A DNA stretch of 64,000 nt from the NCBI RefSeq assembly GCF_028994805.1, contig NZ_JAJQQP010000006.1:186001-250000 (forward strand). The letters run 5' to 3'. Below, one piece after another: positions 1-8,340 of this stretch; positions within the stretch are counted from its first letter, which is position 1, and every line of letters starts with the position of its first letter. The notes beneath the pieces were generated by a model. The model was not told the DNA's origin. It made no database searches and worked only from the letters and a program-made list of their open reading frames with translations. A program made the position numbers and the translations under genes. Origin of the DNA: Promicromonospora iranensis (lineage in GTDB: Bacteria; Actinomycetota; Actinomycetes; Actinomycetales; Cellulomonadaceae).

Positions 1-168
1 GCCGGCATGCTGCGGGCCGAGGCGGACGCCGGCACCGCCGTCCTGTTCGCCACGCACGACGACCGGCTCCTCGCGGGCACGGGCGCGAGCGCGCTGTACC
101 TGTCCGACGACGGCGCCGTGCTGCTGCCGGCGGACGAGGCGCCGGGCGTGCTGGCGGGCTTCCGGTGA
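1..168 (+). CDS. ABC transporter ATP-binding protein, C-terminal fragment
   Basis: Only the last 55 codons are inside the window; the 5' part lies upstream. The fragment contains VLFATHDDRLL, with His19 of the fragment as the switch (H-loop) histidine that closes an ABC ATPase catalytic site, followed by a short C-terminal extension. Its TGA (166-168) overlaps the GTG of the next gene by four bases, so the two are translationally coupled. The next gene is a polytopic membrane protein, so this is probably the nucleotide-binding subunit of a two-component ABC exporter. The substrate cannot be inferred. The Walker A and signature motifs are outside the window, so assignment rests on the H-loop and the context. 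Confidence 0.75.
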   Translation, partial: AGMLRAEADAGTAVLFATHDDRLLAGTGASALYLSDDGAVLLPADEAPGVLAGFR

Positions 169-1706
169 CCGGCGGGCCCGCCGACACCGCCGTCGGTCCC
201 GTGCTCCCGCGGCTCGTCGGGGACGAGGAGGAGCGCCTCACCGGCGCCGAGCTGCGGCGGCTGACCGCGCGGGTGCGCGCCCACAACGTGCCCGCCCAGG
301 CAGGCCGGGTGGCGATGGACGTCGGTGAGGTGGTGATCTCGCTCGCGATCGTCGCGCTGTACGTGTGGGGGTTCGGTGCGCCCCTGCGGGAGCTGCTGGA
401 GTCCGACGCCACCCGGTTCGGGCTCGGCCCCGGACTGGTCCAGGCGCTGGTCCTCGGGCTGGCGACCCTCGCGGGAACCGTGGTCGCACTCCGGCTGGGC
501 CCAGCGGGTCTGCCGGCCGCCGGGGTGCGCTGGTGGGTACCCACCCCGGCCGACCGGACCGGCCTGGCCTCGCCGTCGGTGGTGCGGTCGGTGCTGATCG
601 GCGTCGGCGCGGGACTGGTCGTGGGCGGCGTCCCCGCTGCGTTCGTGGGCGTCAGCGTCCCCGGGATCCTCGCCGACGCCGCGCTCGGCGCCGCGCTCGG
701 CCTCCTCGTCGTCGCGGGCGCCGGCGTGCTGCAGGTGACCGGGGCGGCGTCGGGCCCGCTACCCGGGCGGGTGCTCAACGCCCTGCTCGCCGCCGTCCCG
801 GTGGCGGGGCTCGCCCTGGCCCTCTGGGCGCCCGAGTGGGCTGCCTGGGCCGCGCCGTGGCCCGTGCTGGCCGTGCTCGCGGGGCTGGGCGGCGTCGCAC
901 TCGTCTTCTGGGCCACCCGCCTGGAGCGGCTCCGGGCCGGCGAGCTGCGGGCGCGTGCGTCCGCGGCGATGCAGGCGTCGGTCGCCCTGCTCTCGCTCGA
1001 CAGCGGCGGCATGAGCCGGGCGCTCGGCGGGGGTCCGACGGCGTCGCGCGTGCTGCCGTGGCTGCCCGGCACGGCGCGCGGTCCCGCGGGCGCCCTGCTC
1101 GCCGCCGACGCCACGCTCCTCGCGCGCTCGCCCTCCGCGCTCGCCGGGCTGGTCGCCCTCGCCGCGACAGGGGCCTTCATCGTGCAGGTGCCCGCTATGG
1201 CCGGGGGGATCGGGCTCTGGGCGGTGCTCGTCGGAGCGGGGTACGCCGGGGCCATCTCGGGCGCCGTCGGCCCGCGCTCGGCGGGGGAGAACCCGCGCCT
1301 GGACTCCCTGGTCCCGCTGGGGGCCCGGACCACCCGTGCGGTGCGGACGGTGTGGCCGGTCCTGACCGCGGCGGTGGTGCTGCTGGCGATCGCCGTCGCG
1401 GTCGGTGGTGGGCAGTGGCTCGTCACCGGAGGGCTCGCCGTCGTCGTGCTCGGGGCCGCGGCCGTCCGGGCCGCCTACCGCGGGCCGGTGCCGTGGGACG
1501 TCCCGATGATCGCCACGCCGGCGGGCGGGCTGCCGACAGGGCTCGTCCTGCACCAGCTGAAGGGGGTCGACCTGGCGGTCCTCGGCACGCTACCGCTCGC
1601 CTGGGCGGTGGTCTCCGGGGCGGCGGGGCCGGCGGTGATCGGGCTGCAGGTGGTGTTCTCCCTCGGGGCGGTGCTCTGGGCGGCACACGTCAAGCGTTCT
1701 GCCTGA
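165..1706 (+). CDS. polytopic membrane protein, probable ABC exporter membrane subunit
   Basis: 513 aa. A soluble N-terminus of about 50 residues (charged, EEERLTGAELRRL) is followed by many hydrophobic Ala/Val/Leu/Gly-rich segments, the first near residues 54-70 and the last near the C-terminus, which ends AAHVKRSA. There is no ATPase motif. It resembles the roughly 500-aa actinobacterial permease-like proteins annotated as DUF6297, but I cannot verify that family. The GTG start overlaps the stop of the preceding ABC ATPase (GTGA), so it is most likely the membrane half of that exporter. Long GC-rich open frames on other strands here have basic, low-complexity translations and are shadows. 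Confidence 0.7.
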   Translation: MTGGPADTAVGPVLPRLVGDEEERLTGAELRRLTARVRAHNVPAQAGRVAMDVGEVVISLAIVALYVWGFGAPLRELLESDATRFGLGPGLVQALVLGLATLAGTVVALRLGPAGLPAAGVRWWVPTPADRTGLASPSVVRSVLIGVGAGLVVGGVPAAFVGVSVPGILADAALGAALGLLVVAGAGVLQVTGAASGPLPGRVLNALLAAVPVAGLALALWAPEWAAWAAPWPVLAVLAGLGGVALVFWATRLERLRAGELRARASAAMQASVALLSLDSGGMSRALGGGPTASRVLPWLPGTARGPAGALLAADATLLARSPSALAGLVALAATGAFIVQVPAMAGGIGLWAVLVGAGYAGAISGAVGPRSAGENPRLDSLVPLGARTTRAVRTVWPVLTAAVVLLAIAVAVGGGQWLVTGGLAVVVLGAAAVRAAYRGPVPWDVPMIATPAGGLPTGLVLHQLKGVDLAVLGTLPLAWAVVSGAAGPAVIGLQVVFSLGAVLWAAHVKRSA

Positions 1707-1768
1707 CCCGGATCACCTGTGATGCGGGTGCCCGGACACGCGCGCGGTGAACCGCTCGGGCTCGTAGG

Positions 1769-1800
1769 GTCAGTGGCGGTGCGTCGCCACCGCCACTGAC
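1769..1800. terminator. hairpin between convergent genes, embedded in the methyltransferase 3' end
   Basis: Perfect 13-base arms (GTCAGTGGCGGTG and its complement) with a 6-base loop. The hairpin covers the stop codon and last codons of the minus-strand methyltransferase and lies 60 bases after the plus-strand permease gene, so it probably terminates both. No T-run, as is usual for high-GC actinobacteria. Confidence 0.6.
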
Positions 1801-2570
1801 CGGTAGGGCATCACCACCGTGCCGCCGGCCTCGTCGACCACCTCGCCGAGGCCGGCGAGCAGCTCGGCCAGCACGGGCTCCGGGAACCGGCCGTGCCCGC
1901 CCGCCGTCCGCACGTGGTCCAGCCACTCGTGGCGGGTGTATGTGCGGGCCGAGTCGAACAGCCAGTGCTCGGGCTCGGCGAGCTCGCCGGACTCGCGCAT
2001 GCCGGCCGCCGCCTTGATGCACATCTCGTCGTAGGCGTCCGCCAGCTGAGGTGCCCAGGGCCGGAACGGCAGCTCCGGGAGCACCCGCTCGTAGACGGCG
2101 CCGAACGCCGCGGCCAGCTCGACCGGTGGGCTGGCAGCGTTCCAGAAGACCACCAGCAGGCCGCCAGGCCGTAGCGCCCGGACGGCGGCGGAAGCGCCGG
2201 CGACCGGGTCGATCCGGTGCCACGACTGACCGGCGACCACGGCGTCGAACTGTTGGCCCTCCGGGTCCCAGTCCTCGAACCGGCCGGCGTCGACGGCGAA
2301 GCCGGCCCCGCGTGCGACCTCGGCCACCCGGACGTCGGCCTCCACGCCGGTGACCGCGCACCCGGCGTCCCGCAGCTGACCTGCGGCGATCCCCGTGCCG
2401 ATCCCGGCGTCCAGGACGTCGCCGCCCGGCGAGCGCTGGACGATCGCCCGGATCAGGGAGTCGGGGTACGCCGGGCCCGCCCGGTCGGCGTGCTCGGCGT
2501 CGACGCCGAACAGCCCTGCGGGTGCGCGGAGCTCGTGGGAACGGTTGACGTCAGGATTCGTCTCGGCCAC
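1770..2570 (-). CDS. class I SAM-dependent methyltransferase
   Basis: 266 aa, Rossmann-type methyltransferase (Methyltransf_11/25-like). Motif I is VLDAGIGTGIAAG (about residues 52-64), the acidic residue that binds the SAM ribose is Glu77 in GVEAD, and motif II/post-I is FDAVVAGQSWHRID with RALRPGGLLVVFWN after it. The QSWHRID segment resembles ubiquinone/menaquinone-type and TAM-like methyltransferases, but the substrate is not known. It starts with GTG at 2568-2570; a TAGCGT hexamer sits six bases upstream, suggesting a leaderless transcript. It is monocistronic and convergent with the ABC exporter. Confidence 0.85.
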   Translation of the reverse strand: MAETNPDVNRSHELRAPAGLFGVDAEHADRAGPAYPDSLIRAIVQRSPGGDVLDAGIGTGIAAGQLRDAGCAVTGVEADVRVAEVARGAGFAVDAGRFEDWDPEGQQFDAVVAGQSWHRIDPVAGASAAVRALRPGGLLVVFWNAASPPVELAAAFGAVYERVLPELPFRPWAPQLADAYDEMCIKAAAGMRESGELAEPEHWLFDSARTYTRHEWLDHVRTAGGHGRFPEPVLAELLAGLGEVVDEAGGTVVMPYRSVAVATHRH

Positions 2571-2576
2571 ATGTTT

Positions 2577-2582
2577 ACGCTA
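2577..2582 (-). promoter_or_regulatory. -10 element of the methyltransferase gene (leaderless type)
   Basis: TAGCGT on the minus strand, six bases before the GTG start. This spacing puts the transcription start on the start codon itself. No Shine-Dalgarno sequence is visible. Confidence 0.5.
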
Positions 2583-2778
2583 GGCGCGGACAGCGACAGG
2601 GGAAGGGTGGTTCGCCAGGAGCGGACGCTGCGCCTGATCTCACAGGTGGGGCGGCCTCCGCCGTCGGGCAGCGAGGCCTGGCACTGGTAATGTTGGATCG
2701 CCGTCTGAACGGCCGCGGATCGAGAGCGCCCCGGTGAACAAGTCCCGGAGCACCGCGCAACGACACTGAAGGAGAGCC

Positions 2779-3048
2779 ATGCCGCTCGACACTGCCACGA
2801 AGCAGCAGATCATTTCCGAGTACGGAACCAAGCCGGGCGACTCGGGCTCGCCGGAGGTGCAGATCGCGCTCCTCACGCAGCGCATCAAGGACCTGACCGA
2901 GCACCTCAAGGAGCACAAGCACGACCACCACAGCCGTCGTGGTCTGCTGCTCCTCGTGGGCCAGCGCCGTCGTCTCCAGGGTTACCTCAAGGGGATCGAC
3001 ATCGAGCGCTACCGCGCCCTCGTCGACAAGCTCGGCCTGCGCCGCTGA
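2779..3048 (+). CDS. rpsO: 30S ribosomal protein S15
   Basis: 89 aa, the normal length for S15. Recognisable segments are the N-terminal [20 protein letters not shown], the helix around [20 protein letters not shown], the conserved [19 protein letters not shown] that binds 16S rRNA helix 22, and [13 protein letters not shown] near the end. The ATG is preceded by a good ribosome-binding site (AAGGAGAG). S15 is a primary binder in assembly of the 30S platform. It is followed by a strong hairpin and then pnp, the classical rpsO-pnp arrangement. Confidence 0.98.
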   Translation: MPLDTATKQQIISEYGTKPGDSGSPEVQIALLTQRIKDLTEHLKEHKHDHHSRRGLLLLVGQRRRLQGYLKGIDIERYRALVDKLGLRR

Positions 3049-3058
3049 CATGACGCCC

Positions 3059-3093
3059 ACCAGCCCGGCCCCCGCTGCGGGGGCCGGGCTGGT
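3059..3093 (+). terminator. rpsO-pnp intergenic hairpin
   Basis: Perfect 15-base arms (ACCAGCCCGGCCCCC and its complement) with a 5-base loop, beginning 11 bases after the rpsO stop. It lacks a T-run. It is probably a terminator/attenuator or processing site that lets S15 and PNPase be expressed at different levels. In Streptomyces an rpsO-pnp intergenic hairpin is cut by RNase III, and this could be the equivalent. Confidence 0.7.
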
Positions 3094-3158
3094 CTGGTGA
3101 GATGCTGTAGTACGACAAGCGCCGCCCGTGACCTCGTCCGGTCCTCGGTAGTGGCTTC

Positions 3159-3192
3159 CCGAATCCCTCGCCCTCGGCGAGCGGTGGTTCGG
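3159..3192 (+). promoter_or_regulatory. second hairpin in the pnp leader
   Basis: Nested stem: CCGAA pairs with TTCGG outside, CTCGCC with GGCGAG inside, with a 3-base loop. It lies in the 167-base gap before pnp, about 70 bases upstream of the start. Candidate RNase III/PNPase autoregulatory structure; inference only. Confidence 0.4.
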
Positions 3193-3260
3193 TAGGCCTC
3201 GATCGATGACCGTCGGGCACGGGGGCGTTCCCAGAGAACACCAACAGAAGGAGGGCACCC

Positions 3261-5522
3261 GTGGAGGGTCCCGAGATCCAGTTCGCCGAGGCCGTTATCG
3301 ACAACGGTCGCTTCGGCACCCGTACCGTCCGGTTCGAGACCGGACGGCTGGCCAAGCAGGCCGCCGGCGCCGTCGCCGCCTACCTCGACGGCGAGACCAT
3401 GCTGCTGTCGACCACCGCGGCCGGCAAGCACCCCAAGGACCAGTTCGACTTCTTCCCCCTGACGGTGGACGTCGAGGAGCGGATGTACGCCGCCGGGCGC
3501 ATCCCCGGCTCGTTCTTCCGTCGTGAGGGTCGCCCGTCGACCGACGCGATCCTGACCTGCCGCCTGACCGACCGCCCGCTGCGCCCCCTGTTCGTCAAGG
3601 GCCTGCGCAACGAGGTCCAGATCGTCATCACGGTCATGGCGCTGCACCCGGACGACGCGTACGACACCCTGGCCATCAACGCCGCGTCGGCGTCGACCCA
3701 GATCTCCGGCCTGCCGTTCGACGGCCCGGTCGGTGCGGTCCGCATCGCGCTGGTCGACGGCCAGTGGGTCGCGTTCCCCAAGTACTCCGACAAGGAGCGC
3801 GCGGTCTTCGACATGGTCGTGGCCGGTCGGACCGTGCAGGGCGCCGACGGCTCGGCCGACGTGGCGATCGCCATGATCGAGGCCGAGGCCACCGACAACG
3901 CGTGGAACCTCATCAAGAACGAGGGCGTCGCGGCCCCGAACGAGACGGTCGTCGCCGAGGGCATCGAGGCGGCCAAGCCGTTCATCAAGGCCCTGTGCGA
4001 CGCGCAGGCGCAGCTCGCCGCGCAGTCGGCCAAGGAGACCAAGTCCTTCCCGCTGTTCCCGGACTACCAGGACGACGCGTTCGCCGCTGTCGAGTCCTCG
4101 GTGACCGAGCCGCTGCGTGAGGCCCTGGCCATCGCGGACAAGCAGGAGCGCGAGAACCGCCTCGACGAGCTCAAGGACCGCATGCTGGGCGACCTGCAGG
4201 CGGGCTTCGACGGCCGCGAGAAGGAGCTGTCGGCCGCGTACCGCTCGCTGCAGAAGCAGCTCGTCCGCCAGCGCGTGCTCACCGACGGTGTCCGCATCGA
4301 CGGCCGTGGGCTCGCGGACATCCGCACCCTCTCGGCCGAGGTCGAGGTGCTGCCGCGCGTGCACGGCTCGGCGATCTTCGAGCGTGGCGAGACCCAGATC
4401 CTGGGTGTCACCACGCTGAACATGCTCCGCATGGAGCAGCAGATCGACTCGCTCGGTCCGGAGACGCGCAAGCGCTACATGCACAACTACAACTTCCCGC
4501 CGTACTCGACCGGTGAGACGGGCCGCGTGGGCAGCCCGAAGCGCCGCGAGATCGGCCACGGTGCGCTCGCCGAGCGTGCCCTCGTGCCGGTCCTGCCGAG
4601 CCGCGAGGAGTTCCCGTACGCGATCCGCCAGGTGTCCGAGGCTCTCGGCTCCAACGGCTCGACGTCGATGGGCTCCGTCTGCGCCTCGACGCTGTCGCTG
4701 CTGAACGCGGGCGTGCCGCTGCGCGCGGCCGTCGCCGGCATCGCGATGGGCCTCGTGTCCGACACCGTGGACGGCGAGACCCGCTATGCCGCGATGACGG
4801 ACATCCTGGGCGCCGAGGACGCGTTCGGCGACATGGACTTCAAGGTCGCCGGTACCAAGGAGTTCGTCACGGCCATCCAGCTCGACACCAAGCTCGACGG
4901 CATCCCCGCCTCGGTGCTGAGTGCGGCGCTGGGCCAGGCCCGCGACGCGCGCCTGACCATCCTCGAGGTGCTCGACGAGGCGATCGACACGCCGGACGAG
5001 ATGTCCCCGAACGCCCCGCGCGTCATCACGGTGAAGGTCCCCGTCGACAAGATCGGCGAGGTCATCGGCCCGAAGGGCAAGATGATCAACCAGATCCAGG
5101 AGGAGACGGGCGCGGACATCTCCATCGAGGACGACGGCACCGTGTACATCGGTGCCACCGACGGCCCGTCGGCCGAGGCCGCCCGCGCGGCGATCAACGC
5201 GATCGCCAACCCGCACGTCCCCGAGGTGGGCGAGCGGTTCGTCGGCACGGTCGTCAAGACGACGTCGTTCGGCGCCTTCATCTCGCTGTCCCCGGGCAAG
5301 GACGGTCTGCTGCACATCAGCCAGATCCGCAAGCTCGTGGGTGGCAAGCGCGTCGAGAACGTCGACGACGTGCTGTCGATCGGCCAGAAGGTCCAGGTCG
5401 AGATCGGCGAGATCGACCCGCGCGGCAAGCTGTCGCTGGTCGCCGTGACCGACGAGGACGAGTCGGCCCCGGCCGACGCCGCCGAGCCGGCCACCGAGGC
5501 CACCGCATCCGCGGACGCCTGA
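3261..5522 (+). CDS. pnp: polyribonucleotide nucleotidyltransferase (PNPase)
   Basis: 753 aa. PNPase phosphorolytically degrades RNA 3' to 5' and makes heteropolymeric tails in actinobacteria. Two RNase PH-like halves are visible: the first about 15-240 ([33 protein letters not shown]), the second about 340-560 ([41 protein letters not shown]). A KH domain follows near 590-645 with [17 protein letters not shown], then an S1 domain near 655-725 ([26 protein letters not shown]), and an acidic Ala-rich tail. GTG start with a strong AGAAGGAGGG ribosome-binding site. The M16 peptidase begins two bases after the stop. Confidence 0.98.
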   Translation: MEGPEIQFAEAVIDNGRFGTRTVRFETGRLAKQAAGAVAAYLDGETMLLSTTAAGKHPKDQFDFFPLTVDVEERMYAAGRIPGSFFRREGRPSTDAILTCRLTDRPLRPLFVKGLRNEVQIVITVMALHPDDAYDTLAINAASASTQISGLPFDGPVGAVRIALVDGQWVAFPKYSDKERAVFDMVVAGRTVQGADGSADVAIAMIEAEATDNAWNLIKNEGVAAPNETVVAEGIEAAKPFIKALCDAQAQLAAQSAKETKSFPLFPDYQDDAFAAVESSVTEPLREALAIADKQERENRLDELKDRMLGDLQAGFDGREKELSAAYRSLQKQLVRQRVLTDGVRIDGRGLADIRTLSAEVEVLPRVHGSAIFERGETQILGVTTLNMLRMEQQIDSLGPETRKRYMHNYNFPPYSTGETGRVGSPKRREIGHGALAERALVPVLPSREEFPYAIRQVSEALGSNGSTSMGSVCASTLSLLNAGVPLRAAVAGIAMGLVSDTVDGETRYAAMTDILGAEDAFGDMDFKVAGTKEFVTAIQLDTKLDGIPASVLSAALGQARDARLTILEVLDEAIDTPDEMSPNAPRVITVKVPVDKIGEVIGPKGKMINQIQEETGADISIEDDGTVYIGATDGPSAEAARAAINAIANPHVPEVGERFVGTVVKTTSFGAFISLSPGKDGLLHISQIRKLVGGKRVENVDDVLSIGQKVQVEIGEIDPRGKLSLVAVTDEDESAPADAAEPATEATASADA

Positions 5523-5523
5523 C

Positions 5524-6852
5524 ATGGCGTGGCACCTGCCGCTCGTCCCGACGGGCGAGCCCGGTGCCGAGCTGACCGCCGGGCAGGACGGGGCGACCAT
5601 TCGTCGCTCCGTCCTGCCCGGCGGTGTCCGTGTACTCACCGAGCACATGCCGGGCCAGCGCTCGGCGACGATGGGTGCATGGATCGGCGTCGGCTCGCGG
5701 GACGAGACCGACGGCCACTTCGGCTCGACGCACTTCCTGGAGCACCTGCTCTTCAAGGGGACCACCCGGCGGTCCGCGATGGACATCGCCGAGGCGTTCG
5801 ACGCCGTCGGCGGTGAGGCGAACGCGGCCACCGGCAAGGAGCACACCTGCTACTACGCGCGGGTGCTGGACTCCGACCTGCCGATGGCGGTCGACGTCAT
5901 CTCCGACATGGTCACCTCCGCGCGTCTGGACACCGACGAGCTCGAGACCGAGCGCGGCGTCATCCTGGAAGAGCTCGCGATGAACGACGATGACCCCACC
6001 GACGTCGTGCACGAGCAGTTCTCCGCCGTCGTCCTGGGCGACCACGCGCTGGGCCGCCCCATCGGCGGCACGCCCGAGACGATCAACGCCGTCCCACGGG
6101 ACGCCGTCTGGGACCACTACCGCTGGAACTACCGGCCGGAGACCCTCGTGGTCACGGCCGCGGGCGGGATCGACCACGACAAGCTGGTGCAGCAGGTCAC
6201 CCAGGCGCTGTCCGACGGCGGCTGGGACCTCGACGCAGCCACCGCGCCGTGCGACCGCAGGGTCGCCACCGAGGACCGCACGGGTGTGCCGGACGCGGGC
6301 GCGGAGCTGACCGTCACGCGGCAGGTCGAGCAGGCCAACATCATCGTGGGCTCCACGGGCATCGCGGCGACGGACGACCGGCGCTTCGCGCTGTCCGTGC
6401 TGAACGCGGTGCTGGGCGGCGGCATGTCGTCCAGGCTGTTCCAGGAGATCCGCGAGAAGCGGGGCCTGGCCTACTCGACGTACTCGTTCGCCTCCGCCCA
6501 CGGCGGCCTCGGCACCTTCGGCCTCTACGCGGGCTGCGCGGCCGCCAAGGCGGACCAGGTCACCGACCTGCTCGTCGAGGAGCTCGAGAAGCTGGCGAAC
6601 GACGGGATCACCGAGGCCGAGCTCAAGCGGTCCGTGGGCCAGCTCTCCGGCGGCACGGTGCTCGGGCTGGAGGACTCCGGGTCGCGGATGAGCCGCCTCG
6701 GCAAGGCCGAGCTCGTGTACGGCGACCTGCTGTCGTTGGCGGAGTCGCTCGAGCGCATCCAGGCGGTCACGGCGGCGGACGTCCAGGCCTTGGCCGAGGA
6801 CCTGGCGGCCCGCCCGCGCTCGATAGTCCGTGTAGGCCCTTTCAACAACTGA
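5524..6852 (+). CDS. M16 family zinc peptidase (processing-peptidase type)
   Basis: 442 aa. The inverted zinc motif HFLEH (His70, Glu73, His74) and a downstream glutamate near residue 150 (TERGVILEELAMNDDD) give a complete M16 metal site; the C-terminal domain has the typical SRLFQEIREKRGLAYSTYSF segment. The family includes mitochondrial processing peptidase beta and mycobacterial PepR (Rv2782c), which also follows pnp. The length is normal for a single-unit member. Its ATG is two bases past the pnp stop, so it is read as part of the pnp operon. The physiological substrate is unknown. A long inverted repeat follows the stop. Confidence 0.93.
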   Translation: MAWHLPLVPTGEPGAELTAGQDGATIRRSVLPGGVRVLTEHMPGQRSATMGAWIGVGSRDETDGHFGSTHFLEHLLFKGTTRRSAMDIAEAFDAVGGEANAATGKEHTCYYARVLDSDLPMAVDVISDMVTSARLDTDELETERGVILEELAMNDDDPTDVVHEQFSAVVLGDHALGRPIGGTPETINAVPRDAVWDHYRWNYRPETLVVTAAGGIDHDKLVQQVTQALSDGGWDLDAATAPCDRRVATEDRTGVPDAGAELTVTRQVEQANIIVGSTGIAATDDRRFALSVLNAVLGGGMSSRLFQEIREKRGLAYSTYSFASAHGGLGTFGLYAGCAAAKADQVTDLLVEELEKLANDGITEAELKRSVGQLSGGTVLGLEDSGSRMSRLGKAELVYGDLLSLAESLERIQAVTAADVQALAEDLAARPRSIVRVGPFNN

Positions 6853-6857
6853 ACCTC

Positions 6858-6920
6858 CGTTGAGTGCTGGGTATCTGTCGATTCGGGCCTTCTGATTCGA
6901 CAAATACCCAGCACTCAACG
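6858..6920. repeat. 24-base inverted repeat between M16 gene and dapB
   Basis: Arms 6858-6881 and 6897-6920 match at 23 of 24 positions and are separated by a 15-base loop. The arms begin CGTTGAGTGCTGGGTAT. It starts six bases after the peptidase stop and ends 22 bases before dapB. The arms are less GC-rich than the surroundings. It may be a terminator/attenuator of the pnp-M16 operon or a regulatory palindrome of dapB. Confidence 0.75.
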
Positions 6921-6942
6921 AAGAACCAGAGGGTGGTAGATC

Positions 6943-7716
6943 GTGAGTGACATCAAGGTGGCCGTGCTCGGCGCGGCCGGGCGCATGGGCGCCCAGACGT
7001 GTGCGGCGGTCGAGGCCGCGGACGGCCTCGAGCTGGTCGCCCGGCTGGACCACGGCGACACCATCTCCGGCGAGTCGCTCGCGGGGGCCGACGTCGCCGT
7101 CGACTTCACCGTCCCGACCGTCACCGAGGCCAACGTGCACGCGGTGCTCGACGCCGGCGCGCACGCCGTGGTCGGCACCACCGGCTGGGACGACGACTCG
7201 CGGGCGCGGGTGGCAGCCCACCTCGCCGAGCTCTCGCCCCGGGGGACCGGCGGCCCGGGATCCCTCGGCGTGCTCATCGCCCCGAACTTCGGGCTGTCCG
7301 CGGTGCTGGCGATGACCTTCGCGGCGAAGGCCGCGCGCTACTTCGAGTCCGCCGAGGTCATCGAGCTGCACCACCCGAACAAGGTGGACGCGCCGTCGGG
7401 CACCGCCCGGCACACCGCCGCGGCGATCGCCACGGCCCGTGCCGAGGCCGGCCTCGGGCCGTCGCCCGACGCGACCGAGGCGGGCTGGGAGGCACGCGGC
7501 GCCGACGTCGACGGGGTGCGCGTGCACGCCGTGCGGCTGCGTGGCCTCGTGGCGCACGAGGAGATCCTCTTCGGCAACGAGGGGGAGCAGCTGGTGATCC
7601 GCCAGGACTCCTTCGACCGGGCGTCGTTCATGCCGGGTGTGCTGCTCGCCATCCGCTCGGTGGTCTCCCGCCCGGGCCTGACCGTAGGCCTTGAGCACGT
7701 GCTGGACCTGTCGTGA
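6943..7716 (+). CDS. dapB: 4-hydroxy-tetrahydrodipicolinate reductase
   Basis: 257 aa. Reduces the DapA product to tetrahydrodipicolinate with NAD(P)H in the diaminopimelate/lysine pathway. The dinucleotide-binding loop GAAGRMG is at 10-16, DFTVPTVTEAN follows, and the signature ELHHPNKVDAPSGTA supplies the catalytic His143/His144 and Lys147. It starts with GTG after a GAGGG ribosome-binding site. The stop overlaps the next gene start (GTGA). dapA lies 14 kb downstream, with accessory genes between. Confidence 0.96.
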   Translation: MSDIKVAVLGAAGRMGAQTCAAVEAADGLELVARLDHGDTISGESLAGADVAVDFTVPTVTEANVHAVLDAGAHAVVGTTGWDDDSRARVAAHLAELSPRGTGGPGSLGVLIAPNFGLSAVLAMTFAAKAARYFESAEVIELHHPNKVDAPSGTARHTAAAIATARAEAGLGPSPDATEAGWEARGADVDGVRVHAVRLRGLVAHEEILFGNEGEQLVIRQDSFDRASFMPGVLLAIRSVVSRPGLTVGLEHVLDLS

Positions 7717-8261
7717 GCGAGCCGGGACCCAGCCACCACGCCGGCGGAGCGGACGAGCCGCCCGCCGACCGGTCGGCCGAGCGGCCGGCGTCGGGCCGAA
7801 GGCTGCCCAAGGGGCTGCCTGGCTCGCTGGCCGTGACCCTGCTGCTCGTGCTGTACGTCTGGCAGATCGCGGGGCGGGGCATCGCGATGGTACGCAGCGG
7901 CGAGCTGGTGCTGATCGCCATCGGGCTGTCGGTGCTGATCATCCCGCTGCTGGTCATCGGCTTGATCGCGCGTGAGTACCGGCTGGCGGCGACCGTGCAG
8001 ACCATGGCCGACACGCTGTTCGCCGAGGGCAACCTGCCCGTGGACGACCTGCCGCGCTCACCCGGCGGCCGCATCGACCGGTCGGCGGCGGACGAGGCCT
8101 TCGAGCCGCGCCGTGCGGCGGTCGAAGCCGCGCCCGACGACTGGCGCGCCTGGTACCACCTGGCTTTCGCCTACGACGCGGCGGGCGACCGCCGCCGGGC
8201 GCGGGAGTCGCTGCGGAAGGCGGCCGGCTTCTACCGGACCAGGACCGCCCCCGCGGCTTAG
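7713..8261 (+). CDS. membrane-anchored TPR-like protein
   Basis: 182 aa. A Pro/Ser-rich N-terminus (1-35) is followed by two transmembrane helices (about 38-55 and 65-86) and a soluble C-terminal part. Residues about 125-170 (AWYHLAFAYDAAGDRRRARESLRKAAGFY) form one tetratricopeptide-like repeat. The start overlaps the dapB stop by four bases, so the gene is coupled to dapB; no direct link to lysine synthesis can be argued. A similar small membrane protein follows dapB in related actinobacteria as far as I recall. Function unknown. Confidence 0.75.
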   Translation: MSEPGPSHHAGGADEPPADRSAERPASGRRLPKGLPGSLAVTLLLVLYVWQIAGRGIAMVRSGELVLIAIGLSVLIIPLLVIGLIAREYRLAATVQTMADTLFAEGNLPVDDLPRSPGGRIDRSAADEAFEPRRAAVEAAPDDWRAWYHLAFAYDAAGDRRRARESLRKAAGFYRTRTAPAA

Positions 8262-8262
8262 G

Positions 8263-8290
8263 GCCCGGCCTTCCGCCTGCACCGCCGGGC
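8263..8290. terminator. weak hairpin between convergent genes
   Basis: GCCCGGC (8263-8269) pairs with GCCGGGC (8284-8290) just after the TPR-like gene and before the 3' end of the oxidoreductase gene. Short stem, so only a plausible terminator. Confidence 0.35.
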
Positions 8291-8340
8291 GGCCCGTTCG
8301 CGTCCGATCGACAGGAACGCCGTGCTCGGCAGCGGGCGCC

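Noticed and set aside
3009-5846. 945-codon open frame antisense to pnp
   Set aside because: Arg/Gly/Asp-rich translation with no domain; typical third-position GC shadow of a real gene. Same for long antisense frames at 5317-7698 (-), 8960-11098 (-), 24739-27684 (-) and 43171-46092 (+).
7713-8261. role of the TPR membrane protein in lysine synthesis
   Set aside because: Coupling to dapB alone does not support it; no enzyme motif.
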